Assembly (NCBI RefSeq): GCF_021728395.1
Contig: NZ_JAKKCM010000005.1
Span: 280,469-344,468, forward strand
Direction of reading: 5' to 3'
DNA from: Vibrio sp. J1-1
GTDB taxonomy: Bacteria; Pseudomonadota; Gammaproteobacteria; Enterobacterales; Vibrionaceae
Length of the DNA stretch: 64,000 nt
The notes beneath the pieces were generated by a model. That model was given only the letters and a program-made list of their open reading frames with translations, was not told the origin of the DNA and did no database searches. Numbering within the stretch: position 1 is the first letter of the stretch; every line of letters begins with the position of its first letter. This document shows, piece after piece, positions 1 through 8,490 of the stretch. Position numbers and translations under genes: made by a program.

Positions 1-656
1 AGCTCATGCACCAGCGTATGACGCTCTTTGGCTTCCTGACTAAAACTGTCATTGACTTGTTTTTTGAAACCATCCAATTGTTCTCTTAGCGGAGAAAGCA
101 AACCTTCCAAGCTCTGACGGTTTTGTAGATCCACCTTCGCGGTTTTCTCTTCAAACAGTTGGTTGGCAAGGTGCTCAAATTGCTGCTTCAAACGCACTTC
201 TGCTTGTTCCAGTATTTGCAGCTTCTCAGCATTAGACTGATTCACTTGCTCATGGCGAGCCTGCTGTTCTCGCAGTTGCGTTTCCAAACGCGATTTTTGC
301 TCACGCATTTTCCCGAGCTCATCGAAATACTGCTGGCGCTCTTGTTTGACGGCTTCAAAATAGCGCAGCTTCTCCATTGCAGCCATCAACTTACCGTGTG
401 ACTGACGAACTTCAAATGCCGCCTTATCGCGCTCATCATCGAGTTCATCCAGCTCTTGTTGCGCGTCAGACAGACGCTGACTCACTTGCTCAAGCTGTTG
501 TTGGTGAAGCTGTTTTTCCGCAGAAAGTCGCTGCTCAAGAAGCTGAGTTTGAGTGATAAAACGCTGTTTTACCCACCAACCGACTGCCGCTCCGCTGACT
601 ACAGCGGCACAAAGAGAAGAGAGAATGAGAGATTGATGCTCAAGAATCCATTGCAT
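1..656 (-). CDS. rmuC: DNA recombination protein RmuC, N-terminal part
   Basis: This is an open frame from an ATG at 654-656 that runs off the left edge, giving about 218 residues. Residues about 8-28 form a single N-terminal membrane anchor. A long Gln/Glu-rich coiled coil follows, then the start of the RmuC domain (EHLANQLFEEKTAKV, then SLEGLLSPLREQLDGFKKQV). RmuC family proteins limit DNA inversions and are predicted to act as nucleases in DNA repair; that function comes from the family and is not visible here. The catalytic C-terminal core lies outside the window. The gene is divergent from the DMT permease, with 169 bp between them. Confidence 0.85.
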   Translation of the reverse strand, partial: MQWILEHQSLILSSLCAAVVSGAAVGWWVKQRFITQTQLLEQRLSAEKQLHQQQLEQVSQRLSDAQQELDELDDERDKAAFEVRQSHGKLMAAMEKLRYFEAVKQERQQYFDELGKMREQKSRLETQLREQQARHEQVNQSNAEKLQILEQAEVRLKQQFEHLANQLFEEKTAKVDLQNRQSLEGLLSPLREQLDGFKKQVNDSFSQEAKERHTLVHE

Positions 657-825
657 AATAGCGAGTTAGCCTGTGTTTTATGTCTATAACAATGGTATTT
701 AGACACTGGATAAATGTCCAGTTTGTTGGATGAAAAATCCTCGCATACACTACCTGCTCAAAATAATATCCTTTGGCTCGCTCAAAATTTTATCGCCGAG
801 CCTTTGAACACGATACAGAGGCATC

Positions 826-1731
826 ATGAATGAGCGTCGCGCCCTAGGATTTGGGCTCTCAGCAGTATTACTTTGGTCGACAGTCGCGACCGCATTTAAA
901 CTCACATTAGCCGAGTTCACTCCGATTCAGATGCTGTGTATCGCCAGCGTCGTTTCTGCTATTGCTCTTATCATCGTGTGTGGTGTTCAAGGCAAGTTAA
1001 ATCAACTTAGCGATACGTTTCTGTCGAATCCTTGGTATTACCTGCTACTTGGACTGATTAACCCATTAGCCTACTACTTGATTCTGTTCAAAGCTTATGA
1101 CTTGCTCCCAGCCTCTCAGGCGCAAGCCATCAACTACAGCTGGGCCATCACACTGACACTCATGGCGGCGGCTTTTCTCGGGCAGAAAATTCGTAACAAG
1201 GACTGGATAGCTTGCGCGTTTAGTTACCTAGGTGTCATTGTGATTGCCACTCAGGGTAACGTGTTAGGTATGGATTTTGAGAGCCCGCTTGGTGTTGGCT
1301 TAGCGCTACTCTCGACTCTGCTGTGGGCAGGCTATTGGATTCTCAACACCAAAAACAAAGCGGATCCGGTCGTGGGCGTGCTGCTTGGTTTTCTCGTTGC
1401 GATTCCTTTTACTGTTGCTTTAAGTGTCTATGAAGGACAGAGCTGGGATTCCATATCGCCCCAAGGCTGGGCTGCAGTGACCTATGTTGGTCTGTTCGAA
1501 ATGGGGATTACTTTTGTCCTTTGGCTAAGCGCGCTTAAGTCAACACAAAATACGGCTCGCATCAGTAACCTGATTTTCGCGTCACCATTTATCTCTTTGA
1601 TGTTATTGGCGACTATTATTGGTGAAGACATTCATCCCTCAACACTGATCGGGCTGGTATTGATCATCAGCGGCCTGGTGATTCAGCAAGTCAAATTTGG
1701 CAAAAAAGATCTCTCCAAAGCCGCCAGTTAA
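826..1731 (+). CDS. DMT-superfamily (EamA) permease
   Basis: The 301-residue product is almost entirely hydrophobic, with about ten membrane segments arranged as two EamA repeats (residues about 5-140 and 155-290). The N-terminal motif LLWSTVATAFKLTL is typical of drug/metabolite transporters. The start ATG is preceded by AGAGG at good spacing. The substrate cannot be read from sequence; related proteins export amino acids or other metabolites. The gene stands alone, and the hairpin just downstream serves both it and the convergent ABC operon. Confidence 0.8.
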   Translation: MNERRALGFGLSAVLLWSTVATAFKLTLAEFTPIQMLCIASVVSAIALIIVCGVQGKLNQLSDTFLSNPWYYLLLGLINPLAYYLILFKAYDLLPASQAQAINYSWAITLTLMAAAFLGQKIRNKDWIACAFSYLGVIVIATQGNVLGMDFESPLGVGLALLSTLLWAGYWILNTKNKADPVVGVLLGFLVAIPFTVALSVYEGQSWDSISPQGWAAVTYVGLFEMGITFVLWLSALKSTQNTARISNLIFASPFISLMLLATIIGEDIHPSTLIGLVLIISGLVIQQVKFGKKDLSKAAS

Positions 1732-1778
1732 CATTACTGATGCTCACCTGGGTTGAGGTGTGTTTAACCCATTTCCAC

Positions 1779-1806
1779 AAAAATGCCGGAGAATTCCGGC
1801 ATTTTT
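1779..1806. terminator. bidirectional intrinsic terminator
   Basis: A 12-bp perfect stem (AAAAATGCCGGA / TCCGGCATTTTT) with a GAAT loop. A-run and T-run flank it, so it can stop both the DMT permease transcript and the convergent cydC-like transcript. Confidence 0.85.
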
Positions 1807-1817
1807 GTCTCTTCTTA

Positions 1818-3458
1818 TTAGCTTAATGCTGTCAGTTGGCCCTCTTTCATTAGCCAGCGTAGACACTGCGGGTTTAACCCCTGCGGCTGGTGCGCCACTT
1901 CCACCACCAATTTGTTTTGCCAATCTTGGCTAAGACGTTGGCGGATAACTCGTTCGGTCTGTTTATCCAAAGCACTGAACGCTTCGTCCAACAAATACAC
2001 CGGAGTATCACGCAACCACGCTCTCGCCAACGCAACCCGCTGCGCTTCCCCGCCACTAAGACGAGTACCGTTAAGCCCCAATTCCGTATCTAAGCCATCG
2101 GCTAATGCACAGTACATTGGCTCTAAGCAGACTAGCCGTAGCGCTTGCATCAGTTTCTCGTCACTATAGTGACCACCTAGTGATAAGTTGTAGCGCAAAG
2201 AGGCAGGGAAAATCACGCTCTGCTGAGGTACATAACTGATTTGCTGCCAAGCCGCTTCTCGATTCAAACGAGTAATGGCTTCGCCTTTAAAGCGTAAAGG
2301 CGACGTGTCGGAAAGGTAAATACCCGCCAAGTAACGCAGCAGTGATGTCTTACCACTACCGCTTTGCCCTTGGATGACCAAATGTGTTCCCGCAGAAAGC
2401 GCAAGCGATAAGTCCTCAAACAACCAGTCTGTTGTTGCACCGTATCGATGGCTTAAGTCTTCGACGCTGAGTAAAGCATCAGAGTGGATTGCCGCTGGAA
2501 CGCTATTACTCTCACTAAGCTCTGCTGATGGCTCTGCTTCCAATATCGCCAAAACTCGACGACAAGCAGGAAACGTCTGCGGCAAGTCTTCAAAGGTTCG
2601 CGTCAAAGCGAGTACCGGGCCGAAAGCACCTGCATACAAACACAACGCCGTTAACGATAGTGACTCACCCTGCCACCAAGCCAGCACAATCATGGCGACA
2701 AAGCCACTACCGATGGATAAATCTGTCAGCGCATCCTTAATACCATTTCGCACCGCTAAGGCGTTATGCAAACGCTGAAGTACTCGTCCTTGTTTAGACA
2801 CTTTGCGCTGAAAAAACGCCATCGCTGACCAGTTTTGTATTTCATTGAAACCCGACACCACGTCGGTCAGCAAGGTATTGAGCAGGCCAAATTGACTGCG
2901 AATCTCCTGCCCCAGCTTGCTGCTGCGATTAAGGTGCCACGTAGGCAGCACGCCACCCACGATCAGTAACAGCAAACATAAGACGATTGCCACTGAACCA
3001 ACTAACCAGTATCCGTAAGCGGTGACCAACAGCGACACCACCAGCGCCGACAACACAGGCACAATGGTGTGGGCATAAAAGACCTCAATGCGCTCGATGT
3101 CCGATACCACCCGCGCGGTCAAATCACCAGTCGACAAGTCGTGAATATTGTCCGGCGCTTGTTGCTCTAGTCGCCAATACACTTGGTTACGTAAGTCTTC
3201 TTGGATACGAAACGCAGCGTTATGCCCTGAAAGTTGCTCGATGTAACGACAGATTGCTTTGCCGATACCAATCCATAACAATGGCCAAAGCAGTTGTGGC
3301 CAAATCGATACAGGTTGCTCAAGAAACAAGTGTTGTGCGTATTGCCCCGCCACAACGAGGATAGCAATGGTGCCTAACTGGTTTAGTATCCGACAAACCA
3401 ATGACAAACCAAGCGGCATCATATGTGGTCTGGCAAGGTGTAATAACTGATTAATCAT
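1818..3458 (-). CDS. CydC-like ABC exporter half-transporter
   Basis: This 546-residue protein joins a six-helix type I ABC exporter membrane domain (about 1-300) to an ATPase domain (about 335-546). The ATPase has Walker A GQSGSGKTS, signature LSGGEAQR and Walker B VYLLDEAFSALD. The ATG at 3456-3458 overlaps the stop of the upstream partner (ATGA) and has GGAGG seven bases ahead, so the longer upstream frame was not used. CydDC pairs export cysteine/glutathione and support cytochrome bd and haem assembly. Vibrio genomes usually carry a canonical cydDC near trxB, so this pair may be a paralogue with another substrate. That is inference. Confidence 0.75.
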   Translation of the reverse strand: MINQLLHLARPHMMPLGLSLVCRILNQLGTIAILVVAGQYAQHLFLEQPVSIWPQLLWPLLWIGIGKAICRYIEQLSGHNAAFRIQEDLRNQVYWRLEQQAPDNIHDLSTGDLTARVVSDIERIEVFYAHTIVPVLSALVVSLLVTAYGYWLVGSVAIVLCLLLLIVGGVLPTWHLNRSSKLGQEIRSQFGLLNTLLTDVVSGFNEIQNWSAMAFFQRKVSKQGRVLQRLHNALAVRNGIKDALTDLSIGSGFVAMIVLAWWQGESLSLTALCLYAGAFGPVLALTRTFEDLPQTFPACRRVLAILEAEPSAELSESNSVPAAIHSDALLSVEDLSHRYGATTDWLFEDLSLALSAGTHLVIQGQSGSGKTSLLRYLAGIYLSDTSPLRFKGEAITRLNREAAWQQISYVPQQSVIFPASLRYNLSLGGHYSDEKLMQALRLVCLEPMYCALADGLDTELGLNGTRLSGGEAQRVALARAWLRDTPVYLLDEAFSALDKQTERVIRQRLSQDWQNKLVVEVAHQPQGLNPQCLRWLMKEGQLTALS

Positions 3459-5053
3459 GCCCAGGCCTCCGAGCTTCTGAATTTGGTGGCATCGCGCCAA
3501 CCGCTGATATCCACCACACGATCCGCTTGAGCGATGACTCGCGGTGAATGACTGATCACCAGTACGCCCGCTTGTTGCTTAAGTTGATGAAGCGCATCAA
3601 TCACTTTTTGTTCGCTCGCTTCGTCCAACTGACGGGTTGGCTCGTCAATTAACATCAGCGCATGATCGGATAAAAATGCTCGAGATAAACCAAGCCGAGC
3701 CGCCTGCCCCCCGGAGATGTGCTTGCCGCCTTCTCCCGGCTGAAGTGAAAGTGTTTCGGAATGTTCGAGCCATTCGTCCAGCGCACTCTGTTTTAGCGCA
3801 TCACGCACGTCATCTTTTGAAGCGCTAGGCGAAGCTAGAAGACAGTTATCTTCCAGCGTCTGATGAAACACATACGGCATCTGCTGCAAGTAACCCACCG
3901 ACTGATGGGTAATCACACCCGCATCGGGCATCAATTGACCACGGATCAGTTTGAACAAGGTGGATTTACCGCAACCGCTTGGCCCTTGCAGCACCACCAG
4001 TTCGCCTTTGTATACAGTTAAGTCGACACGCTGAAACAACTTTTCTTGCTGAGGATAACCAAAGGTTAAACCGTGTATATCAAGAGCAATGTGATGATTT
4101 TGTGGTGTAAGGTGGTGGGGTTCATTTTCGTCCAAAGACAAGATTTGCTGTACGTCCGCCTGCACTTCGCGTCCCAGCGCACCGGCGAAGAAGAATGCCC
4201 CCATTAAAGACAATGGACGTATCAGCTCAACGCTAGCCAGAATAATGAAAGCTGCCGACGCCGCGTCGAGGATACCCGCTTGATAACGCGTGATCGCTAA
4301 TAGCGATGCCGCGACTATCGTGCCCAGAGAAAACAGCAAATCAACCAATAAGATCACCAGTTGATTGGTTTTGAGTAGAGACATGGTAGAGCGTCGTAAT
4401 GTCTCACCATGTTGTTCAATTTCCTCTCCCCAGGTCTTGGAATACTGGTACAGTTTTAATACGGGTAAGCCATGCAAACTCTGGGTAAACAGTTCGGTTA
4501 GCCGTGCCAAGTTATGCTTATAGGTCGCACTGACACTGGCAAAGCGTTTAAAGACCAGCATTAAAATGGCAGGAATAACAGGGATCATTAGCAGCAAGAT
4601 CAAGCCAGAAAAAGGGTCGATAAATGCAATAAACAGGCACACCAACAAAGGGCCGAGCAGACCGATAAAAAACTGCGGGACAAACAATCCCCAATACAAG
4701 TCCAGCACTTCTACCCCTTCACCGAGTAGGTAATTGAGTTTGCCACGTAGCTCAGGTTTCATTTGAGCGGGCTTTAAATCGGCTAACTTATCAAGCAATT
4801 GAGCGCGTATTGACCGTTTCACTTGCTGCGCCGTTTTTGCCCCCAAGTAACGATGGACAATAATCACACCAAAGCGCAACGCTAATAGCGTCATACCCGC
4901 CAATAACACCTGTATGGCGATATGTTCAAAGTTTTCACTGAACACTCGACTCACCAGCCAGTACTGGCCAACTAAACCAAGAATTACCAATACACCACTG
5001 CTTACCGTTCCCAGTAACCAAGGTTTAGCGGTTTGAGGAATTCGACCTATCAT
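3455..5053 (-). CDS. CydD-like ABC exporter half-transporter
   Basis: The 532-residue protein has a membrane domain at about 1-300 and an ATPase at about 325-525, with Walker A GPSGCGKST, signature ISGGQAARLGLSRA and Walker B LMLIDEPTRQLD. It is shorter than E. coli CydD (588 residues), mainly at the N terminus and linkers. It overlaps both neighbours by four bases (ATGA), so DUF454 protein, CydD-like and CydC-like are translationally coupled. It should form a heterodimer with the downstream CydC-like protein in the inner membrane. The exported thiol or other substrate is unknown. Confidence 0.75.
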   Translation of the reverse strand: MIGRIPQTAKPWLLGTVSSGVLVILGLVGQYWLVSRVFSENFEHIAIQVLLAGMTLLALRFGVIIVHRYLGAKTAQQVKRSIRAQLLDKLADLKPAQMKPELRGKLNYLLGEGVEVLDLYWGLFVPQFFIGLLGPLLVCLFIAFIDPFSGLILLLMIPVIPAILMLVFKRFASVSATYKHNLARLTELFTQSLHGLPVLKLYQYSKTWGEEIEQHGETLRRSTMSLLKTNQLVILLVDLLFSLGTIVAASLLAITRYQAGILDAASAAFIILASVELIRPLSLMGAFFFAGALGREVQADVQQILSLDENEPHHLTPQNHHIALDIHGLTFGYPQQEKLFQRVDLTVYKGELVVLQGPSGCGKSTLFKLIRGQLMPDAGVITHQSVGYLQQMPYVFHQTLEDNCLLASPSASKDDVRDALKQSALDEWLEHSETLSLQPGEGGKHISGGQAARLGLSRAFLSDHALMLIDEPTRQLDEASEQKVIDALHQLKQQAGVLVISHSPRVIAQADRVVDISGWRDATKFRSSEAWA

Positions 5054-5439
5054 TTGTTTTCCTCAGCTAGCGCCAAGCGCGTTTTGTAACGCACAATCAC
5101 GTAGGTTTCGATAAGCGCAATCACCAATAATGTGATTTGCGCAGATGGGCGCTCATCGAGCAACCACAAGACGGTCGCCAATATCGAACCCCACACCACT
5201 ATCAATACTCGCACCTTTTCTTTTATGCTGAGACCGCGATTCTCTTTGATGTTTCTCAACGTTGGGCCAAGCAAGCGGTTAGCTAACAGCCAAGACTGAA
5301 AGCGGGGCGAGCTGACACTAAAACAATAGAGCGCCAGCAGCGCAAAAGGAACGGTAGGCAATAATGGAATAAACACACCAACCATACCCAGCCCAGTCGC
5401 ACTGACCCCTATGGTCAAAAAGGTATATCTTTTAATCAT
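5050..5439 (-). CDS. DUF454 (YbaN-like) inner-membrane protein
   Basis: About 129 residues with three to four membrane helices. The family pattern GMVGVFIPLLPTVPFALLA is followed by CFSVSSPRFQSWLL, matching the YbaN/DUF454 family. The function of the family is not established. I chose the ATG at 5437-5439 because it aligns with the start of E. coli YbaN; an ATG at 5451 and a GTG at 5490 are in the same frame and cannot be excluded. Its stop overlaps the start of the CydD-like gene, making it the first gene of a three-gene operon. Confidence 0.7.
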   Translation of the reverse strand: MIKRYTFLTIGVSATGLGMVGVFIPLLPTVPFALLALYCFSVSSPRFQSWLLANRLLGPTLRNIKENRGLSIKEKVRVLIVVWGSILATVLWLLDERPSAQITLLVIALIETYVIVRYKTRLALAEENK

Positions 5440-5528
5440 GTTCCAATTCATTTTGTAGATTATCTGTTGTAATGAAGGACTGAATGTCACTGCGCTTTAG
5501 CCGACACTGCTGTGCGCTATTGTTATCT

Positions 5529-5560
5529 AAAAAAATGCGAGGTTGCCCTCGCAATTTTTA
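5529..5560 (-). terminator. intrinsic terminator at the end of the hugZ-like gene
   Basis: Read on the minus strand, GCGAGG-GCAA-CCTCGC with flanking A/T pairs is followed by a run of seven T. The hairpin begins at the stop codon of the hugZ-like gene, separating it from the DUF454/CydDC-like operon. Confidence 0.75.
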
Positions 5561-6088
5561 AGCTGGTTGTAACTGCTTTTCTTCTTCGGTGTGACCTTCC
5601 GTCTGATGCACTGCATGTTGCAGTGTTTCATCAAGACGAAACGCCTGACCAAAACCTTTGACGTAGTTGCCCGAGCGTGGCGAAAAACGATAGAAGCTAA
5701 AATCCTTCATGCCACACAACTGCTCGACGATCTCGCCGAACTTTTGCTGCATTTGTTGCTTGAGCGGCGCGGCTTCTTCACTGTGCTTATCGATACAAAT
5801 CACATCGCAATCAATAACCAATCGCTCGCGAGCAAATAAGTGACGCGCCTTATCTTCCGGTTCGACTAACATCAACGACGCTCTAGGAGTGTGCTGCAGG
5901 TTACGAGCATGTTGCGACACAGTGCTCAAGAGCATGACAAAGTCGTTGCCCTGACGAACAAACGGAGCGTAACTCGCCAGCGGTGTGCCTTGCGCATCTA
6001 CGGTACCCAGTTGAGCGGTTGAAAACTGCTGAATAAATCTCTGAATCTTTTCGGGTAAACGTTCTAATTGCTCTTTTCGGTACGACAT
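5558..6088 (-). CDS. HugZ/HutZ-type haem utilisation protein (FMN-binding split-barrel fold)
   Basis: The 176-residue protein belongs to the pyridoxamine-phosphate-oxidase-like fold used by HutZ/HugZ haem-degrading or haem-binding proteins. Family features seen are LGTVDAQGTPLASYAPF near residue 25, a FARERL segment near 90, GNYVKGFGQAF near 142, and a C-terminal TEGH that matches the region of the haem-ligand histidine of V. cholerae HutZ. I chose the ATG at 6088 because GAAAGGAA lies just before it. A Fur-box-like site sits directly upstream. Unlike the classical hutWXZ operon it stands alone, so it may be a paralogue. It likely acts in the cytoplasm on imported haem. Confidence 0.75.
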   Translation of the reverse strand: MSYRKEQLERLPEKIQRFIQQFSTAQLGTVDAQGTPLASYAPFVRQGNDFVMLLSTVSQHARNLQHTPRASLMLVEPEDKARHLFARERLVIDCDVICIDKHSEEAAPLKQQMQQKFGEIVEQLCGMKDFSFYRFSPRSGNYVKGFGQAFRLDETLQHAVHQTEGHTEEEKQLQPA

Positions 6089-6100
6089 ACAATTCCTTTC

Positions 6101-6117
6101 AAAATGATTATTATTCC
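6101..6117 (-). promoter_or_regulatory. candidate Fur box upstream of the hugZ-like gene
   Basis: The minus strand reads GGAATAATAATCATTTT, containing the ATAATCATT core of the 19-bp Fur consensus (GATAATGATAATCATTATC). It lies 13-29 bases before the start codon and overlaps the stop codon of tadG. One half-site matches well and the other weakly. Confidence 0.45.
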
Positions 6118-7514
6118 ACCAATTCAATTTTATTCAGTGTGGTGGCCACTTGTTGTAATACGGTTCGGATGGTTCGGTTGGTCGCTTGATAGTACTGACC
6201 AGGACTGGCACAAGATTTCATTGCAGGCGAACGGTTGTTAAAATCCACCGCGATAATTTCGATGCCTTTGCGCTTCATCTCTCGGCATAGCGCAACCTGC
6301 TTTTTGTCGCGCATTACAGGCTCAGCTAAGTGGTCGCCATCGGTGAACAGCACCATGACTTTCTTATTTGTGTCTAGGCCGTAATCGCGTGGCAATTCGC
6401 GTTTGGTTTTATCCCATAAGCCACGCCATTCTGGAGAAAGTAAACGCCAGGCCCACATCACCCCCTCTGCGTTATTGGTGTTCATTTCTGGGTAGATCGT
6501 TTTCAGCCCGTTAACAAACTCGCGATGGTTCGACATAAACGCTTGAATACTGCTGGCACCGCAATCTGCTGAATCAAACAGTCCAAGTAAATGCTTCCAT
6601 TTGGGATTGTATGGGTCACTGTTTTCGCTTGAGTAGTATTCATGCAGTGGCATGCCATTCTCATACCGTTCGATCGGCGGCTTAATTTGACTTTCTAACT
6701 TAAACCTCAAATTTTGTTGCTCGGGCCCAAGTTCTAGGCGGCGAGTCCAATCAGGAGTGATTGCACCTGCGTGAGTTAGCCCATCTTGATTTTCAGGCAG
6801 TTGCATACACATTGCACCACGCCAACGGCCTGGTACACCGGCACTCAATAAGTTACTCCAACCTTGTTCTTTAGCGAGTGGGCGCAGACCTCGCGGGAAA
6901 GCCAGTGCGCTAGTTTTAAGAAAGTTGGGGCGCCAGCCTATGTTGATATAGCCAGTTGCTGGCACGATGCTGATGGTCTTACTCAGATTTCGTCGTTCTT
7001 GAGCGTATAAAATGTCGGCAAAGTCTCGTAGCCCTTTTATTGCTAGACCCATGGGCATGCCTTTCATAGAAGACGAGACATCCAGCATAACGACAATTTC
7101 CAACGTGGTTTGGTGCAAGCGTGAACTGGCTTGATGAAGAATACTTAAATCCCCAGCATGCAGCTCATCATTCAAAACCAGCTTGCTCGATTGAACCTTT
7201 CCCGTTACGGTGACATTGGTTATCTTTTCCCGGTTATCCAGCCGAGTAAGTGGTGTTGATAGCGCCGTGCTTTCATCACTGACATTGGCATTTAATAACT
7301 GCTCGGCATCCTGCTGAGCACTCCGACTGTCGGATGAAGAGTAAAGCACTGCATCCGCCAACATCGACAACCGACTGTCAGTCGTACTGGTCACCACCAC
7401 CAGCAACACAAAACTGAAAAAGGTCAGCATTCCGGCAAGAAATATCGCTGCCGACACCGACACGACCCCAAGCTGGGCATGTAACGATAAAGGAAGGGCA
7501 GACAGACTTCGCAT
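6111..7514 (-). CDS. tadG: TadG-like pilus assembly protein with von Willebrand A domain
   Basis: The 467-residue protein has an N-terminal hydrophobic segment (about 15-45) like a TadE/TadG pseudopilin. Its vWA domain carries the MIDAS motif DVSSS near residue 145 and LFTDGDH near 395. TadG closes the tad operon and is needed for Flp pilus biogenesis; vWA domains bind metal and mediate protein contact. The ATG overlaps the tadF stop by one base (TGATG). Compared with TadE and TadF, the expected Glu five residues after the Gly in the pseudopilin motif is not visible (GVVSVSAA), so processing by the prepilin peptidase is uncertain. Confidence 0.85.
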   Translation of the reverse strand: MRSLSALPLSLHAQLGVVSVSAAIFLAGMLTFFSFVLLVVVTSTTDSRLSMLADAVLYSSSDSRSAQQDAEQLLNANVSDESTALSTPLTRLDNREKITNVTVTGKVQSSKLVLNDELHAGDLSILHQASSRLHQTTLEIVVMLDVSSSMKGMPMGLAIKGLRDFADILYAQERRNLSKTISIVPATGYINIGWRPNFLKTSALAFPRGLRPLAKEQGWSNLLSAGVPGRWRGAMCMQLPENQDGLTHAGAITPDWTRRLELGPEQQNLRFKLESQIKPPIERYENGMPLHEYYSSENSDPYNPKWKHLLGLFDSADCGASSIQAFMSNHREFVNGLKTIYPEMNTNNAEGVMWAWRLLSPEWRGLWDKTKRELPRDYGLDTNKKVMVLFTDGDHLAEPVMRDKKQVALCREMKRKGIEIIAVDFNNRSPAMKSCASPGQYYQATNRTIRTVLQQVATTLNKIELVE

Positions 7515-8017
7515 CAGTTAGTCTCCCTAATCATATAAGAATGAAAGCGACCGCTCGGCCACAGCTTCCAAATCGCATTACCGCTCACGCTGCTATGTGG
7601 TCGATAGCACAACGCCACTTCCACCAGGCTCCCTAACTCAAAATCTGGCCACTGTTGACTGAGCGGACAACGCGCACTGACCATAACGGGTGTCGTTTCT
7701 TTAGTCCCGGCGTTGTACATCGCAATCGAGAGGCTGACTTCCCCCTTAGCAATGTGAGAGAGCTGCTGCTCAGCAAAGTCAGTAAAATAGGGGAGCTGCG
7801 CAATGTTGTTATCTATCGTCAAGGTACGGCGATTCCCCACCATTTCAAGAATGTTGTAATTAAGATTTACCAACCGTTGTTCGACGCGAAGAATGGTCAG
7901 TATTTCTGATGCAGCAACGATAACGGTCAGCAGCATCGGCAATATGAGCGCGACTTCGAGACTGACACTGCCACGCAAACGGTGTGTACGAGATTCAAAC
8001 ATGGGATATCTGGGCAT
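7514..8017 (-). CDS. tadF: TadF-type pseudopilin
   Basis: A 167-residue protein with a prepilin-like N terminus, RLRGSVSLEVALILPMLL: Gly, then Glu, then a hydrophobic helix of about 20 residues. This is the TadE-like domain pattern. TadE and TadF are minor pseudopilins processed by TadV and needed to assemble Flp pili. The start sits three bases after the tadE stop with no clear ribosome site, which suggests coupled translation. An internal ATG at 8002 would also keep the whole motif. Confidence 0.85.
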   Translation of the reverse strand: MPRYPMFESRTHRLRGSVSLEVALILPMLLTVIVAASEILTILRVEQRLVNLNYNILEMVGNRRTLTIDNNIAQLPYFTDFAEQQLSHIAKGEVSLSIAMYNAGTKETTPVMVSARCPLSQQWPDFELGSLVEVALCYRPHSSVSGNAIWKLWPSGRFHSYMIRETN

Positions 8018-8019
8018 AG

Positions 8020-8490
8020 TTAATCGAACGGTAAATCCTTAGAAGCGATCAATGTGCTGGTAAACACCAGCGGCTCTGGATACAAGGTAGCCAGCGGACT
8101 GAATTCCATTTTGGTAGATAACGTCGCAGTGACACGAAACACCGGATCTCTCGGACGAAAAACCGTGCTCTTATCTTCCTCTTGTTGCTTGACGTTGAGC
8201 AGTTCTTCAAGCGACTCAAAGAGGATGATGTCTACGCTCACGTTGTCGATAAAACCGTAGCTCTTATCGTCAATCATGCGTTTAACGACCGTCGAATTAA
8301 GCGGTTTTTTACGCCAATCTTCGGCCAATAAAACCCGTAGCGAGCTGCGCATTGCGTGTTCGAGCAAGCTGTATTGCAAGTGAACACGCGTAATATCAAA
8401 AAAGGCCAGTAACACCGCCAGTACTGCTGGAAACAACAACGCGGTTTCTAAGCTGATCACGCCACGCTGACGAGAGCGACCCGGATTCAT
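8020..8490 (-). CDS. tadE: TadE-type pseudopilin
   Basis: A 156-residue protein whose N terminus, RQRGVISLETALLFPAVLAV, is a textbook TadE-like motif: a processing Gly, Glu at +5, then a membrane helix ending near residue 32. The remainder is a small periplasmic domain. It overlaps tadD by four bases (ATGA). In the Tad system TadE and TadF are processed by the TadV peptidase and probably prime or regulate Flp fibre assembly. Confidence 0.85.
   Translation of the reverse strand: MNPGRSRQRGVISLETALLFPAVLAVLLAFFDITRVHLQYSLLEHAMRSSLRVLLAEDWRKKPLNSTVVKRMIDDKSYGFIDNVSVDIILFESLEELLNVKQQEEDKSTVFRPRDPVFRVTATLSTKMEFSPLATLYPEPLVFTSTLIASKDLPFD

Noticed and set aside
2374-2778. 134-codon open frame on the plus strand inside the cydC-like gene
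   Set aside because: It is antisense to a clearly conserved ATPase domain, has low-complexity composition and no ribosome site.
3455-3500. Longer start for the cydC-like gene at 3500
   Set aside because: It would overlap the partner gene by 46 bases and lacks a ribosome site, whereas the ATG at 3458 has GGAGG and an ATGA junction.
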